From NCBI GenBank assembly GCA_964304625.1, contig OZ199839.1, positions 5,518,001 through 5,582,000 on the forward strand: DNA of 64,000 nt, written 5' to 3'. The DNA is from Kudoa neothunni (lineage: Eukaryota; Cnidaria). The notes under the pieces were generated by a model. That model made no database searches and had not been told where the DNA came from. It saw nothing but the letters and a program-made list of their open reading frames with translations. Both the position numbers and the translations under genes were made by a program. This document shows, one piece after another, positions 1-11,274 of this stretch. Each line of letters opens with the position of its first letter. Position 1 is the first letter of the stretch.

Positions 1-185
1 GTCCAAATTCCGTGTGACTAAAATTTAGAAACGACCGTTCAGGGGACTATAGACGTCAGCTACAGCTACAAAATCCAAATGTGAATGTCGAATTTAAGTC
101 TACGATATCCAATATGACGTTATCCACATTGAATATATTTTAATTTTAATGGGTGGAGACACACTTGAATAATATAGATTCCCCC

Positions 186-1641
186 AATTGATCGCAACTT
201 TTGTAGCTATGTCCAGACTGAAATTCAAAAGGAGTTATGCTACAATGTTGATGAGTTGGCACCGTTGGCATCGGTAAATAAACCTAAATTAATGACTGAT
301 CAATTACATGTTTTGAATACAATCTTTGAGAGAATCGAGAATGATCATGGTGATGAAAAGTGTTCTTAGACACCCAGGTGGAACAGGGAAAACATTAGTC
401 ATCAATTTAATATTGGCTCAATTAAGGATGCAATCAAAAGTAATACTCGCTGTTGCTTCGTCTGGAATGGATGCAACATTACTTCCTGGTGGCAAGACAG
501 CCCATAATGCTTTCAAATTACCACTCTGGTTATCCAACGACAGTACAACAACTTGCCGAATATGTAAAGGAACAGGTTTGGCGGATAAGTTGCAAAATGC
601 AGCGCAGTTATTTGGGATAAGTGCACAATGACTAACAAGATTGCTCTTAAATTTCTGGATCGAACTCTTCGTGATATAACCGAATCCAATATTCCATTTG
701 ATGGAATAACTCTATTGTTATCTGTAAATTTTCACCAAACATTACCCTGATTCCGAGAGGCACCAGGGGAGATCATGTAAAATTTTGTATCAAATCTTCT
801 TACTTGTGACCCAAAGTGACGATCTTAAAGCTGACTACTAATATGAGAGTTTTTAGAATATTGACGAGGAGGCTGATGAATTTTCAAATAACATTTTGAA
901 AATTGGGAACGGAAAAATACCAACCGATTCTTTTAGGAATATTCGATTGTTGTCTGTGGCGAATTTGGCGAACAACTAAGATGAGTTAAGAGGTGCTTTC
1001 CAAATATGACAGAACATTATTTGATGCCGGAATGGTTATGCGAAAGAGGAATTCTTGCTCCCACCAATGCAATTGTAGATGCTATTCACTATCAAATGAT
1101 AAGTCTTTTGCCAGGGGAGAAAACTATGTATAAATCCTATGATTCAGTCGTTGATACAAACGAAAGTGCCAATTTTCCGGTTGAATTTTTGAATAGTTAG
1201 GAAATGTCCGGCATCCCTTCCCACAAATTGGTTTTAAAGATTGGTGCCCAAATAATGCTGCTCAGAAATCTCGATTCTCCATATCTTGTAATGGAACTCG
1301 ATTGGTTATTGGGCGATTAATGTCATACTTGATCGAGGCAACTATAATGACTGGATGTGCCAAAGGGGAAACTGTATTCATTCCTAGAATATCACTTATG
1401 CCACCAGACAGTGTTATCACCTTTAGGCGATTACAATTCCACTTAAAATTATGCTTTGCTGTGACCATTAACGAAGCACAAGGTCAAACATTGAAAGTGA
1501 CCTGATTGCATTTAGAAGATCCTTGCTTTCTCATGGCCAACTTTACGTGGGCGTTTCTAGAGTTGGGTCAAGACTAAATTTGTTCGTATTAACTCCGAGC
1601 AGGATTACAAAAAATATTGTCTACTCTGAGGTGTTAGGATA
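186..1641 (+). pseudogene. Helitron Pif1-like helicase remnant
   Basis: Decayed 3' half of a Helitron RepHel protein, the rolling-circle transposase whose C-terminal half is a Pif1-type SF1B helicase. Blocks are recognisable in order across several frames: a Walker A motif PGGTGKT at 374-394, followed by the Helitron-typical VASSGMDATLLPGGKTAHNAF; a segment like LDRTLRDI with ILLLS.NFHQTLP at about 655-750 (Walker B region); WLCERGILAPTNAIVDAIH and the YKSYDSVVD/FPVEFLNS block at 1030-1197; IEATIMTGCAKGE.VFIPRI and LQFHLKLCFAVTINEAQGQTLKV at 1330-1500; and a final motif with LEDPCFSHGQLYVGVSRVG up to about 1600. Frame changes and stops between the blocks mean no functional protein. The Rep/HUH nuclease half is not in the window, so the element is cut by the left edge or truncated. 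It probably belongs to one of the Helitron 3' ends at 2268 or 2894. Confidence 0.85.
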
Positions 1642-1649
1642 AATAGAAT

Positions 1650-2240
1650 TTATCAGATTCTATTCTACAAAAGTCGACAACAATTCTCTCTCCTTTTGGA
1701 GCCAATAAACTTTACCCTATGAAAATATCAAATGAAAGGTGCCATATGTATGAAGACCGCCATAAACTTTGAAGATTCCCATTTCTGTGATGAACATCTA
1801 TAATCCCATTAAAATGTTCGTATTTAAAGTTTAAAATTGTCTATTTTAACAATCTTACTAACAGGAAGAATTAACTCATGTTCCAAAATATTTATTCTCT
1901 AAAATTCCATCATTCACTATTCAATCGTTTAAAATATCTCCAAATACGTTAATTATCGTATTTTTGTAATTTTACTGATAAATGCTTTTTTTAATATATA
2001 TATAGATTTGGACCTTCTGATTTACGCCAAATCCCAAACCCCTTGCAAAATTCAAAAACTTCATACCATAAATATCATTTTATTCAAAACAAAATTTTTT
2101 ATAACTTTTAGATTTGTGGATGTCAAAACGGAAGATAACAAGATACCTTCTGATTAATGTGTTAACATATAAATAAAATATTTTTTTAATTCTATATCGT
2201 GATACTTTTTTTGCAGGCGTTTTAATAATTTTTTTTACAA
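1650..2240. other. AT-rich spacer, no gene seen
   Basis: Between the helicase remnant and the first Helitron-like 3' end I see only AT-rich sequence with no coding pattern. It may be the 3' untranslated tail of the same Helitron. Confidence 0.4.
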
Positions 2241-2268
2241 ATTGAGGAACGCCGGGGCTTAGCACTAG
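2240..2268 (+). mobile_element. Helitron-like 3' terminus (CTAG end)
   Basis: GC-rich terminus GCCGGGGCTTAGCACTAG ending in CTAG at 2265-2268 and followed by T. This fits a Helitron 3' end (CTRR with host T). It lies 0.6 kb downstream of the helicase remnant and could be that element's own end. The hairpin is weak, so the call is tentative. Confidence 0.35.
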
Positions 2269-2344
2269 TCCGTTATATAATTGCAAAAAATGAGTAACAA
2301 TTGATATTTTTATTGCTGACACATCTTAGGTCGATTTTATTTTT

Positions 2345-2800
2345 TTTATAGTTTGTAGACTAATAATACATTTTATAATTAGAAAAATTAATTTTTATCG
2401 GAAAATTTTGAAAAGAACTGAAAGTCCCATTAAGTTACTAAATGATTTTGTTTTATAAATAAATGAACTTTAATCGCTAATTAAATATCTCATAAAATTA
2501 AGGTCATCATAGTTTTGACCAATAATTTGTAAAATAAACATAAACATACTATTAATTTCTGTCCATACCTCTATTTATATTTTAATGGAAAGTGTACACA
2601 TAATTTCGTTTATCTAAATCACTACGTTGCAAATATAATGACAAGTTTTAAAATGCATCGATTAAAATAGAAAAATAAAATTTATAGGGTATAAAATGCT
2701 GATTAGATTAACTCTTCCGTAAAATTTCTCCATTCAAAAATAAGATTAAAGTTAAAACTTTCCATCAAATTGTATCAGTCAAAACTGGGAATTAGCGCTG
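2345..2800 (+). repeat. Interspersed repeat, copy C (pairs with 13428-13871)
   Basis: About 450 bp that aligns by eye with 13428-13871 in the same orientation. Both contain a GTTTGTA.ACTAA start, ACTGAAAGTCC.ATT, a run from AATGAACTTTAATCG, and TTATATTTTAATGGAAAGTGT. The other copy ends in GCTAG followed by T, a Helitron-type 3' end. Here the matching point reads GCGCTG and sequence continues. No protein is encoded. It is probably a non-autonomous Helitron family. Confidence 0.6.
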
Positions 2801-2834
2801 TCTACTTGAAAATCAAAAAGGAATTAGTCTGCGC

Positions 2835-2894
2835 CAGGTGTTGGCCTAATTGGCTGGGAAAGAAAGCCTTCGCGAAGCGGGGCTTTTGCGCTAG
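2835..2894 (+). mobile_element. Helitron 3' terminus with AAGC-GGG-GCTT hairpin
   Basis: The sequence ends AAGCGGGGCTTTTGCGCTAG followed by T. AAGC/GCTT form a short stem around GGG a few bases before CTAG, the classic Helitron 3' signal. Related ends lie on the minus strand at 10891 and, degenerate, at 10218. The matching 5' end was not located. Confidence 0.6.
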
Positions 2895-3267
2895 TATATT
2901 ATATATACCAATGCAATACTAAAAAAATATCTCTAGGTTATTTATTAATAAAGTTTAAGTTTAAAACCTAAGTTAAACATTATGTTATATAAATTCGTGA
3001 TATATCTGAACACATGACTATATGTTGTTAAACAAACAATCATTAAAAAAGTGGGTAATTCCTATATAGACGAATAAAAAATACCCTAATTATGTACTTT
3101 TTTTCCTGTTAGCCTCCAAATTCTTAGTTAATAGATATGCCAACATCTTTAATTTAAATGGCAGATGCTAAAATATTTTACTTAATAAATAGTTAAAGTT
3201 ATTGATGTCACGTAAAAAATCAAAATAAACAAATCATTCAAATAAATTAACGCGCAATTCTTACTTT

Positions 3268-3343
3268 ATGTTCAATTAACCGGAACCTCGTTATCCGGGA
3301 GGATCGCTGTTCCCAAATTTTTCGAATAATCAAAGTTCGACTG
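3268..3343. mobile_element. Solo pogo/Tigger-type terminal repeat
   Basis: A short stretch beginning AACCGGAACCTCGTTATCC and ending CAAAGTTCGACTG followed by TA. Read on the minus strand it starts TA-CAGTCGAACTTTG, the same CAGTCGAAC start as the Tigger-1 termini at 4589 and 6511. No transposase is attached, so it is a solo end or MITE remnant. Confidence 0.45.
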
Positions 3344-3419
3344 TAAATATTTAACAGATATTTTATAATGTAGTTCTGCGTTACCTACATATATATTGGG
3401 GTGATTTTTGTTTTGTTAA

Positions 3420-4570
3420 TCCTTTATATATATATAAAGGAGGACTGTCGGTATGTTTGTGTATGTGTTCCCTAAGTACGCATGTGCCGATATTTTTTTC
3501 CTTATAGAGAGCCATATACAAATTTTTTTTATAAATTTGTAATGTTTAAAAAAATAGTTTAATTTTTTTTGGACTACTAAAGTTTCCAAAAAGTATTTAT
3601 GAAATAGTGATTTTGTCGATTTAAAGTTGTTTATCGGATTACATGATCTCAACGATAGGATTAGCGCTTGCTTATGTCATGATGATGGTCGGTTCAAGTT
3701 AACTATCTTCCTTATATACTCTATCATATGTTAGTTGAACGATGTCATCTGTCTTTACGTATAAGATTTGTGCGTTTATTTTATTGTTTGCTCAAATAAA
3801 TTCCTTATATGGGGAGTTTTAATGTAATTGACTTGATAAACACATTTTGAAGGCTTTATTAGTGGGATTGGATACGAAAAATTGTCAATATTTGCATTTT
3901 TATTGAGTTGGTTATGCGTGTTATAATCAGATAAATTGAAGCACTATAATGCAAGTACCGTGTCCGTAGATTTCATTGAAACCGTTCGTTATGTTGAACT
4001 TTCAGTGATTCAATTCAATTCAGTGCAGATGGTTGTATGGTTACTTCATCCGATTATTTAAATTATATATTAGAAAAAGCGCACTAAAGTTTTTGCGGAT
4101 CAAAGGATATTAATTTTTTCAATATCAATTAATTTTCATACGTTTCCTTCTATCTCTATTACTTTCTCCATTTTTTTATCTCTTAAAAAGTTAGTGGTAC
4201 ACACAGTTACTGAGCCGGGTCAGAATTCGACTTTAAAAATCCCCTGACCAAAAAATATTGTTTTAGATAACATTTTAACGGGATTTAAATAATTCGGGAA
4301 CAAAAAAGATAAGGCACTCAACATAAATTATTTAGCGTTGGTGTCGAGCCATGAAATTTTTGGATGGACGCCAGGATTTGTACATTCCTTCATAGAAATA
4401 ATCATAATTTAATTTTCATATTCACAGTCGTTAAAATATAAAGCTTATAATAATTGTTTAGATTTATTTTTTCTATAGGTTAATTTGAAATATTAATATC
4501 TTTTTTGAATGCTATTAAGAAATTTTTCAGTGTTTATTACTCTCAAGCAACTCTAGGCAATTTCCGCTAG
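3420..4570 (+). mobile_element. Non-autonomous Helitron, copy A
   Basis: 1151 bp. It starts TCCTTTATATATATA after an A (3419) and ends TTTCCGCTAG before a T (4571), matching the Helitron rule of 5' TC, 3' CTAG and insertion between A and T. A second copy with the same ends and co-linear interior lies at 31403-32410. Shared blocks include GAGGACTGTCG near the start, CCTAAGTACGCATGTGC, TTTCCAAAAAGTATTTATGA and TTAAAAAGTTAGTGGT. No rep/helicase frame is present, so it would depend on an autonomous partner. A (TA)n tract follows directly and hosts the Tigger-1 insertion. Confidence 0.75.
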
Positions 4571-4588
4571 TATATATATATATATATA

Positions 4589-6511
4589 CAGTCGAACCTG
4601 GATATCGCGCAATTTCACAAGTTTATTGAAATATAACGTATATTTTAGATTTTTTAATTCAACATTTCTTATACACTATTTATATAGATGTTAACAAAGC
4701 AAGCTAAGATAAAAAGTTATTACTAACGAAGTAAAAATTTAAGATATTGCGCTAAAACCAAAATCTCTCTACTGTGTAACATTTTGTTTAGTTTAATCCC
4801 CGCTTAATCTTCTTTTCGAATTCTGCGAAATAAAGATGGCAAGGAGGAACCAGCGAACGGTGGCTGAAAAAATTGAAATTATCGAATACAATAATTCAAT
4901 TAAATCTCTTAAAGGAGCAAAAGCAATGATTGTTAAACATTTCAAGCTATTTAGTAATATAAAATTATCTAACCCCATTAAAATATATTTGCAGGGCACT
5001 CTACATTTGATAGGATTTTAGCTGCTCAAAATGATATTATTAATTCTACTGTTTCAGCTTAAGGAAAAAGAATGAAAGAAGGCAAATACAGGGAGTTGGA
5101 CAATTTACTCTATGCGCGGATCACTAAAATGCGAAATCAGAAGAAAATTGTCCCTACATACTTAATTGTTGAAAAGGCCAAAAGTGTCGCTAAATCTATA
5201 GTGCTTGATGAATTTTCCGGTAGTAACGGTTGGTCCGCGATATTTAAAAATAGATACTGTATTCATTATAAAAAATTGCGCGGTGAAGCCAGCAATGTGA
5301 ATAATCAAATTGTACTTGATTTTTTGGTTAAATTCCCAGAAATCTCACTAGAATACAAAAAACGCAACATAATAAATACGGATGAAACGTCTCTTTTTTT
5401 TTAACAGTTACTCTTACACACGTATACTCTAAATGACGAATCCGACGTAAAAGGAATGAACAAATCCAAGAAAAGGGTTACCGTTATTGTGTCTACGTCT
5501 TTAACAGGGGAAAAATTCCCACTTATTGTAATAGGGAAGTATCAAAAATCCAGGTGTTTTAATAAATCGGAGCCACTTCCTTTGAAATATTATGCACAAA
5601 AAATGATTTGTCTTCTGAAATTTTTTATGATGTCCTTAAATCCTATAATAAAAAATTCCAAGAAGAAAAAAGGAAATATCTAATATTATTAGATCAGTGC
5701 CCTGTGCATCCACAAAACCTTCATGAATTTGAAAATGTTAAACTGGTATTTTTACCTAAAAACACCACAAGTGTTCTAAAAACCATGGACCATGGTGTCA
5801 TACGCAGTTTTAAATGCCAGTATCGTAAAATTTTGACAAAGTATCAATTATCTGAAAGACAACAATTCAATTTTAATTAAGTATACCGTTGTGACTGTAT
5901 GAAAATTTTGAAGCAGGCGTGGGAAAACGTATCTTCGAGTACTATTCAAAATTGTTTCAGAAAATCTAGACTTTTTGAGCACTGTAATTACATCCTTTAT
6001 CAATCTGAATTAAAAATTATTAGATGGTGGAATCTTACCTCAATATTTCCCTGATCATGGATGGTGAATATTTTGCCACACTTTCATATTGTTCATAAAC
6101 TTTATTTTTTAGGTAAACAATTTGACGAAATAAACAACATTGAAGAGGAGGAAAAAGTGCACGTGGAAACAATAGATTTACCTGAAACGCATGAAATTGA
6201 TAAATTTAAAGAGAATATCGATCCGGATTTTGAAAAAGATGAAACGTTTGTGTCAACTTCAAAACTTAAACAAGCGATAAATTTAATCAGAAAAACTTTT
6301 ATGCAAGAAAACCCAAAAGCATTATTTTCAACGCACCCGGTTATGGATTTCATATCTGAAATAATTAAAAAAGGGCATAAACAGACGGAAACTACTAGTT
6401 ATTTTAAACCAAAATAATTTTTTTCGTTATAAATAACGCGCACGCGCCAATACAATATATTGCGTAATTTTGTTCCATTCCAAAAAATTACGAAATAAAC
6501 AGGTTCGACTG
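4589..6511 (+). mobile_element. Tigger-1 (pogo/Tc1-mariner) DNA transposon
   Basis: 1923 bp with terminal inverted repeats CAGTCGAACCTG at 4589-4600 and CAGGTTCGACTG at 6500-6511. It is flanked by TA on both sides (4587-4588 and 6512-6513), the target duplication of the Tc1/mariner/pogo superfamily. It contains a decayed transposase in + orientation. It sits in the TA tract directly behind Helitron copy A, so it arrived after that Helitron. Confidence 0.88.
4836..6417 (+). pseudogene. Tigger-1 transposase (CENP-B N / DDE_1), broken
   Basis: Starts at ATG 4836 with a psq/CENP-B type helix-turn-helix (MARRNQRTVAEKIEIIEY). The second HTH block (5072-5404) has GNxW-like NGWSAIFKNRYC and ends in the first catalytic motif INTDETSLFF. 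The catalytic core continues in other frames: SKKRVTVIVSTSLTGEKFPLIVIGK at 5462, LILLDQCPVHP (second Asp) near 5676, and FLPKNTTSVL.TMDHGVIRSF (third Asp) near 5750. An acidic C-terminal tail follows at 6061-6417. A stop near 5019 after the first HTH, a stop after DETSLFF at 5402, a frame change near 5610 and a stop at 5878 make it inactive. The family's usual length is about 500 aa, which fits the 1.6 kb span. Confidence 0.85.
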
Positions 6512-6513
6512 TA

Positions 6514-7350
6514 TATATAAAGTTCGTATGTTTGTCAGTGTGTGTTTTTGCGGCAGTACGAATCTGTCGCGGAGAAACATTTTTTAAATACAACTATTAG
6601 TATACATTTGGAAGGATGATACAAATAATAATAATCGTTAATTTACTTTGGAATATAAATATAATAAATGACGCAGTCTTATGTCAGGAATTTTCTGGTT
6701 GTTTACTAAAATAACAAATTAAAAAGTACCTGTATCGTATTTAATGTTTGTTTACTTCAGATTAATAGTCAATTAGAATGAACATTTACCCATTGTAACC
6801 AGAGTGAATCTATTCATTATGGTATAGAAGTTTTTAAAAATGTTAAGTATGCCGTTTGGAGTAATTTTAAGATAAATAAAACTATTAACGTCACATTTAC
6901 AAGAAATGTAGCATTCATCTTAAACTTTTAAGCATAACCAAATGATCTAGAATGTATTTACACTTTTTAAATGTTAACGATATAGTTAAGCGAAAAACAT
7001 TATGATTAATTTAAATAAAACACATAATTTGAGATTATAAGTTATTGCCAAGTTGGAATAACTTTGGTGTCTATACGCATTTTAAAAACAATGTAAGATT
7101 TGTGTAGAGTCGTCAGGTAATTAAATTTTTGTAATAACTTCCTAAATGAAAATTTCTTTTTATCAAATATATCAATTGAGATTGAAACTATATTCGTCAT
7201 TTCGATAAGTTTATACTCATTTTTTGGGTTTCCTAAACTTTCTTGAAAAACAGCTGACAACTAATTCGATAAGTTTTTATATTTGACGAGATGATTTTTG
7301 AAATAATATATAAGTTCTTAGTAACCTAATTATTCCTTACCAGACCTTAA
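6514..7350. other. AT-rich spacer with a Helitron-like 5' motif at its start
   Basis: No gene seen. The first 60 bases (TATATAAAGTTCGTATGTTTG and a TGTGTG run) resemble the start of the Helitrons at 3420 and 31403. A Helitron 5' end may therefore have lain against the tail of copy A before Tigger-1 inserted. The rest is featureless. Confidence 0.3.
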
Positions 7351-7356
7351 GGTTAA

Positions 7357-9614
7357 CCTTCTAACGATCTCAAGAAACAGTACTCCCGTAACATTTTTGG
7401 GGTAAAAATTACCCCACTTTGTTATTACGCCAATATGTGTAGGAAATTAATTAATTGGGGATTACAAAGTATGGTTAAATTTAGGCGAGTGGAATCGTTG
7501 GAATATTGTGTTATTACCCGAAATAATCTCCAATTAATCCCGATTATGACATTATCACATTGTATCGGAGTTCTTCTTAATGTATATAAAATAAAAGTAA
7601 CGTTATCAGATAGTAAAAAACTCATAAAAAATAAACAATAACGAAAAAAAAACTAAATATAAACAAAAATATTAGGTTTGACAATTGAAACAAAATTTCA
7701 AGGCATGAGTAGCGTAACAAAATTTATAACTGTTTAAGCACCATTTGGGGATTTCTTTTCTTGTTTTCTTTCATAATAATCGCAGCGTAATGTTTTTCCG
7801 TTGCAATTTGATTCTATTTTTGGATCACTACGTGTTTGACATTCGATGAATAACTTTGTTGGAGTTTCTATTTAAAAGTGGATTGTACAATTCTTGAGTA
7901 ATCTCTTTCAGAAAGTTTCTTATTAATTTTTTGTCTGGTTTAAGTATGTCATTGAATAATGAAAACGCATCAATCAACGCGATATCAATTGCACTGTAAT
8001 AGACGATACGTGGCCATCATCTTGTAAATCTCCTCGTAGAAATTAATGCCAACATTCCGTCCACATTATCAACCCCACCTTTAGTTGCATTGTAATGGAT
8101 TATAGTATGAGGTTTAAAATTTGTTGATGCTTTGGTGATAATATTATCGTTGGTACCATGGATAACAATATGACAGCTTGGCCTTTTTTACAAACATACG
8201 ACGTCATCATATACTTCTCATGAAACGCAAATATACTAGCGTAGAGTGATCTTTTTTTTGAAGGAAAAAGGCAAGGTGGTATTTCTTTTTTTGTTTTTAC
8301 GTATAGTTTCCAAATACTTTTCTCTTTCTTTCCAATAATTTTTGAACAAGTGAAAAGGATGAGTAAAAGTTATCGGTCACAACATTTCTACCAGAATGAT
8401 ATAAAGGTTCTAATAAGGAGAGGACAATGCTTTCCCTAACATTACATTTCCTCGGTCCCTCAAATTTATTTCTCCCCAGATACACACTGGTATTTGAAAT
8501 ATAGTTGGAAGTAGGGTCCACCAATAAAAAAACTTAATGTCATACTTCGACGGTTTCATTAACATATATTGACCGGAAGGACATCTTTCCATAAAGGATA
8601 CGAGTTTCTTATCCATTGTAATATCGTGGTTTGGAGAAAAACATATTGGTAATATGTCAACCCATATATCCCATATCTCACGAATAGGAAATATTTTATT
8701 GCCTGTTTTCCTCTACGATCTTGTATTTAACTCGGCAAAACTAAGGGATCTTGACATTTGAGTAAAATGCCTATGCGAAAAAAATCGTTTATAACTTTCC
8801 TTGCCCACATGGATGCTAAAAAGTTGGCACAACGGTTCTTGCCTATCCTTATGAATAGCCATTAATTTCAAGACTTGCATAACTCTTAAATCCAACTTCA
8901 TTGATATCTTGCCACTTATCTATGAAATAGTGATTTTAAAACTTATTTATATACTTTAAAATAATTCGACAGATTTCTGAAGTAATAAATAGCAAAAAAC
9001 AATTAATGCATGATTCTATTTTTAACAACGCATATGAAATGGCACCAAGAATGGAATTCACTATATTCTCGGCACAGGTTTTTCTCGTAGATGGTTTTGA
9101 CAAAGTCAAAGAAATTCCATTTTAACTCTTTAAAGTATTATCATTGGTATCCATGGAATCTATTTCTTTGTCTGATATATCATTTTTATAAATAATTTGG
9201 TCATCAAACTCGCTTCCAGATGAGATAAATTCGTCAATGAATCCACTTGCGTCACTCATTTAGAATTATACACTTCGCACATGCACATTGTCTCAACCAA
9301 TCACTTTGTTCGTTGTTTTCCTGAAATCTAATTGTTTGAGTTTACTAAAAATATATTATTTCACTTTTTAAAATATACTTTTTATATTAAAATGATAAAA
9401 AAGTGAGGTAAATTTTCCCCCAAAAAACGTTAGAGGATAATCTTTACATAAAGCCATTTTTATTCATTAGTTTTTTCCAATTTTTTCGAAGAACAAAGGT
9501 CATTGTAAGTTTCAGGATTCTTGAAAATTTGGTAAGATCAAATAATTGAAACAAAAAGATATAATGAATAAAAAATCCCTTTGGGGTAAAATAAACCCCC
9601 AAATCGTCAGAGGG
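7357..9614 (-). mobile_element. piggyBac-1 DNA transposon with nested ends
   Basis: Left end: TTAA (7353-7356) then CCTTCTAACGATCT. Right end, read on minus: CCCTCTGACGATTTGGGGG ending at 9614. A second pair lies inside: CGTAACATTTTTGGGG near 7386, and CCTCTAACGTTTTTTGGGG read on minus from 9436, which is followed on plus by ATAA. TTAA-type targets and CCCT/CCTC-type ends are piggyBac hallmarks. The two nested pairs suggest either subterminal repeats or one copy inside another. The transposase between them is on minus. Confidence 0.65.
7738..9260 (-). pseudogene. piggyBac-1 transposase, broken
   Basis: Begins at ATG 9260 with an acidic piggyBac-style N terminus (MSDASGFIDEFISSGSEFDD). It continues through NGISLTLSKPSTRKTCAENIVN (9120-9020), a DDE_Tnp_1_7 core with FSHRHFTQMSRSLSF near 8750, MDKKLVSFMERCPSGQYM near 8600 (first Asp), VDPTSNYISNTSVYLGRNKF at 8524-8465 (second Asp) and SGRNVVTDNFYSSF near 8385 (third Asp). 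The C terminus near 7850-7740 keeps a Cys-bearing tail (CQTRSDPK...CNGKTLRCDYY). Several frame changes and an early stop after residue 44 break it. Known role of the family: precise TTAA-specific cut and paste. Confidence 0.82.
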
Positions 9615-9619
9615 TTATT

Positions 9620-10215
9620 ATTTGAATCAATATATAATTTTCTTTCGCTAAAAATAATTCATTTGGATATAAAAGTTGCATGAAAATATGTGATACTGCA
9701 TTCTATTCGTAATTTGAGAATTTATATTCACGAATACTTTGGCACAAAATACAGTCCTCTAACAATACATGCCAAATAATTTAATAAGAAATTATTGGTC
9801 TATTCGATCTAACTGATATTTTCACAAAATTTTCATTAACTTAAGAATAGATCAATACAAGGAATGTTTCCAGAACAATTAAATAATACGTTTATTTTTA
9901 AAAGGGCGCACTCCTTCGAGAAAACCAGTTGATATTTAAGCATTACTATAATTTTACAAACAAAAAACTCCTTTAAATTTTAGATTTAATCGTATATTGT
10001 TAATTAAATTTGTTTATTTTTGAACCAGCAAGTATTTTTGCTACAAAGAAAGCTTTTATTTATTTAAAGATGGGGAACTTACGTTAAAATAGTGAATACG
10101 TAAGGTAACATTCACAGTTTATTAAAACCTCATTAACATCCTTTATAAAATTACAAAAAAGAAATATAAATTAATACTTTTATTTCTGACGTATTTTAAG
10201 TTTGTATTATCGTTT
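9620..10215. other. AT-rich spacer, nothing recognised
   Basis: No coding pattern, terminal repeats or RNA gene seen on either strand. Confidence 0.4.
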
Positions 10216-10280
10216 ACTTGCGCGAAAGCCCCGCTTCGTTTAAGCTTACTTTTCCGACCAAGGTCATATGAAGTTCAAAG
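10216..10280 (-). mobile_element. Degenerate Helitron 3' terminus
   Basis: TTGCGCGAAAGCCCCGCTTCG followed by TTTTCCGACCAAGGTCA. It is the minus-strand counterpart of the 2894 end, with the AAGC-GGG-GCTT hairpin kept and the CTAG altered. It shares the TTTCCGACCA segment with the end at 10891. Confidence 0.45.
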
Positions 10281-10289
10281 TAAATTAAG

Positions 10290-10885
10290 AGTATTTAAAT
10301 AAATAGTACAATGATTGCTCAATTAACGGATGATATACTTAACTAATTGGACGCATGAACCTTATTTAATATTATTAAAAACGAAAAAACACTATTGAGC
10401 GTTAAAATTTTCTCTTTAGAGCACCTAAAAATCGATTTTCTCCTTGTTGTTAGCAGTAATCTCTATATCATACCATATGAATAGGTCTAATCTTATTAAA
10501 CATCAACAGATGAATTTCATATTAATGCTTGGCTACATAAACTATTATTACCTACCTTATTTGAACTAATTCAATTACTAAATTACTTTTTAATAATTTT
10601 AAAATAAAATGAACATTATGATACGTTTAAAATTAACTTTTTAAAACTTAAAAAAATGATCTATATGTTTGCAAAAATCCTCTAATCATACCACTCATAT
10701 CACGTGAAAATGTTTTTAGTCATTTTGCAGGATGCAAACCTTTTATAATTTTTTACGTATTTTTCTGTGTTAAAATAAAATTTTATCTTTCCATATGTGT
10801 GCTCAAATGGATCGATATGTCTCTCTATAAAGAATGAAAAATGCGTACACATTGACACACACGGATTACCGGTTTGCTTTATATA
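10290..10885. other. AT-rich spacer, nothing recognised
   Basis: No coding pattern or paired repeats seen. Confidence 0.35.
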
Positions 10886-10890
10886 GTAGA

Positions 10891-11000
10891 CTAGCGCAAA
10901 ACCCCCGCTTCGCTTGGGTTTCCTTTCCCGACCACGCCGACTTAAGCCTTTAATGGGCCAAGGTCAATTTATGTTAAGAGTCAATAATAATTATTTTATC
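10891..11000 (-). mobile_element. Helitron 3' terminus (minus orientation)
   Basis: Starts CTAGCGCAAAACCCCCGCTT on plus, the reverse complement of a Helitron 3' end like that at 2894. The following TTTCCCGACCACGCC and GGGCCAAGGTCAATTTATG are shared in diverged form with 10216-10280. The body would extend rightwards, and its 5' end was not found before Tigger-2. Confidence 0.5.
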
Positions 11001-11274
11001 GTTCTTTTGACGATAGAGTTGATCGAAATTGATATTAATCACCCGATCATCTTCACTTTCTTCTTTATAGGACTTTATTTGTATTTAGGAATCATAAGTT
11101 CTTGCCACTCGTGTGGCTTATTAATCTCCCGTTTAAACAACAAATCTTCGTTTACACCGTAACCCCGCCTTCGCACGAACGAATGTTGTAAAATTTGTTA
11201 TCTTCGTTTAAGATATAAAAAGAGTAAAGTTAAAGTTTCAGGTGTGTTTAAATAATTTCAATTAAAGTTATATA

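Noticed and set aside
4572-4588. (TA)n tract as a possible centromere- or satellite-type repeat
   Set aside because: It is only a short simple repeat used as insertion target. No larger array is present.
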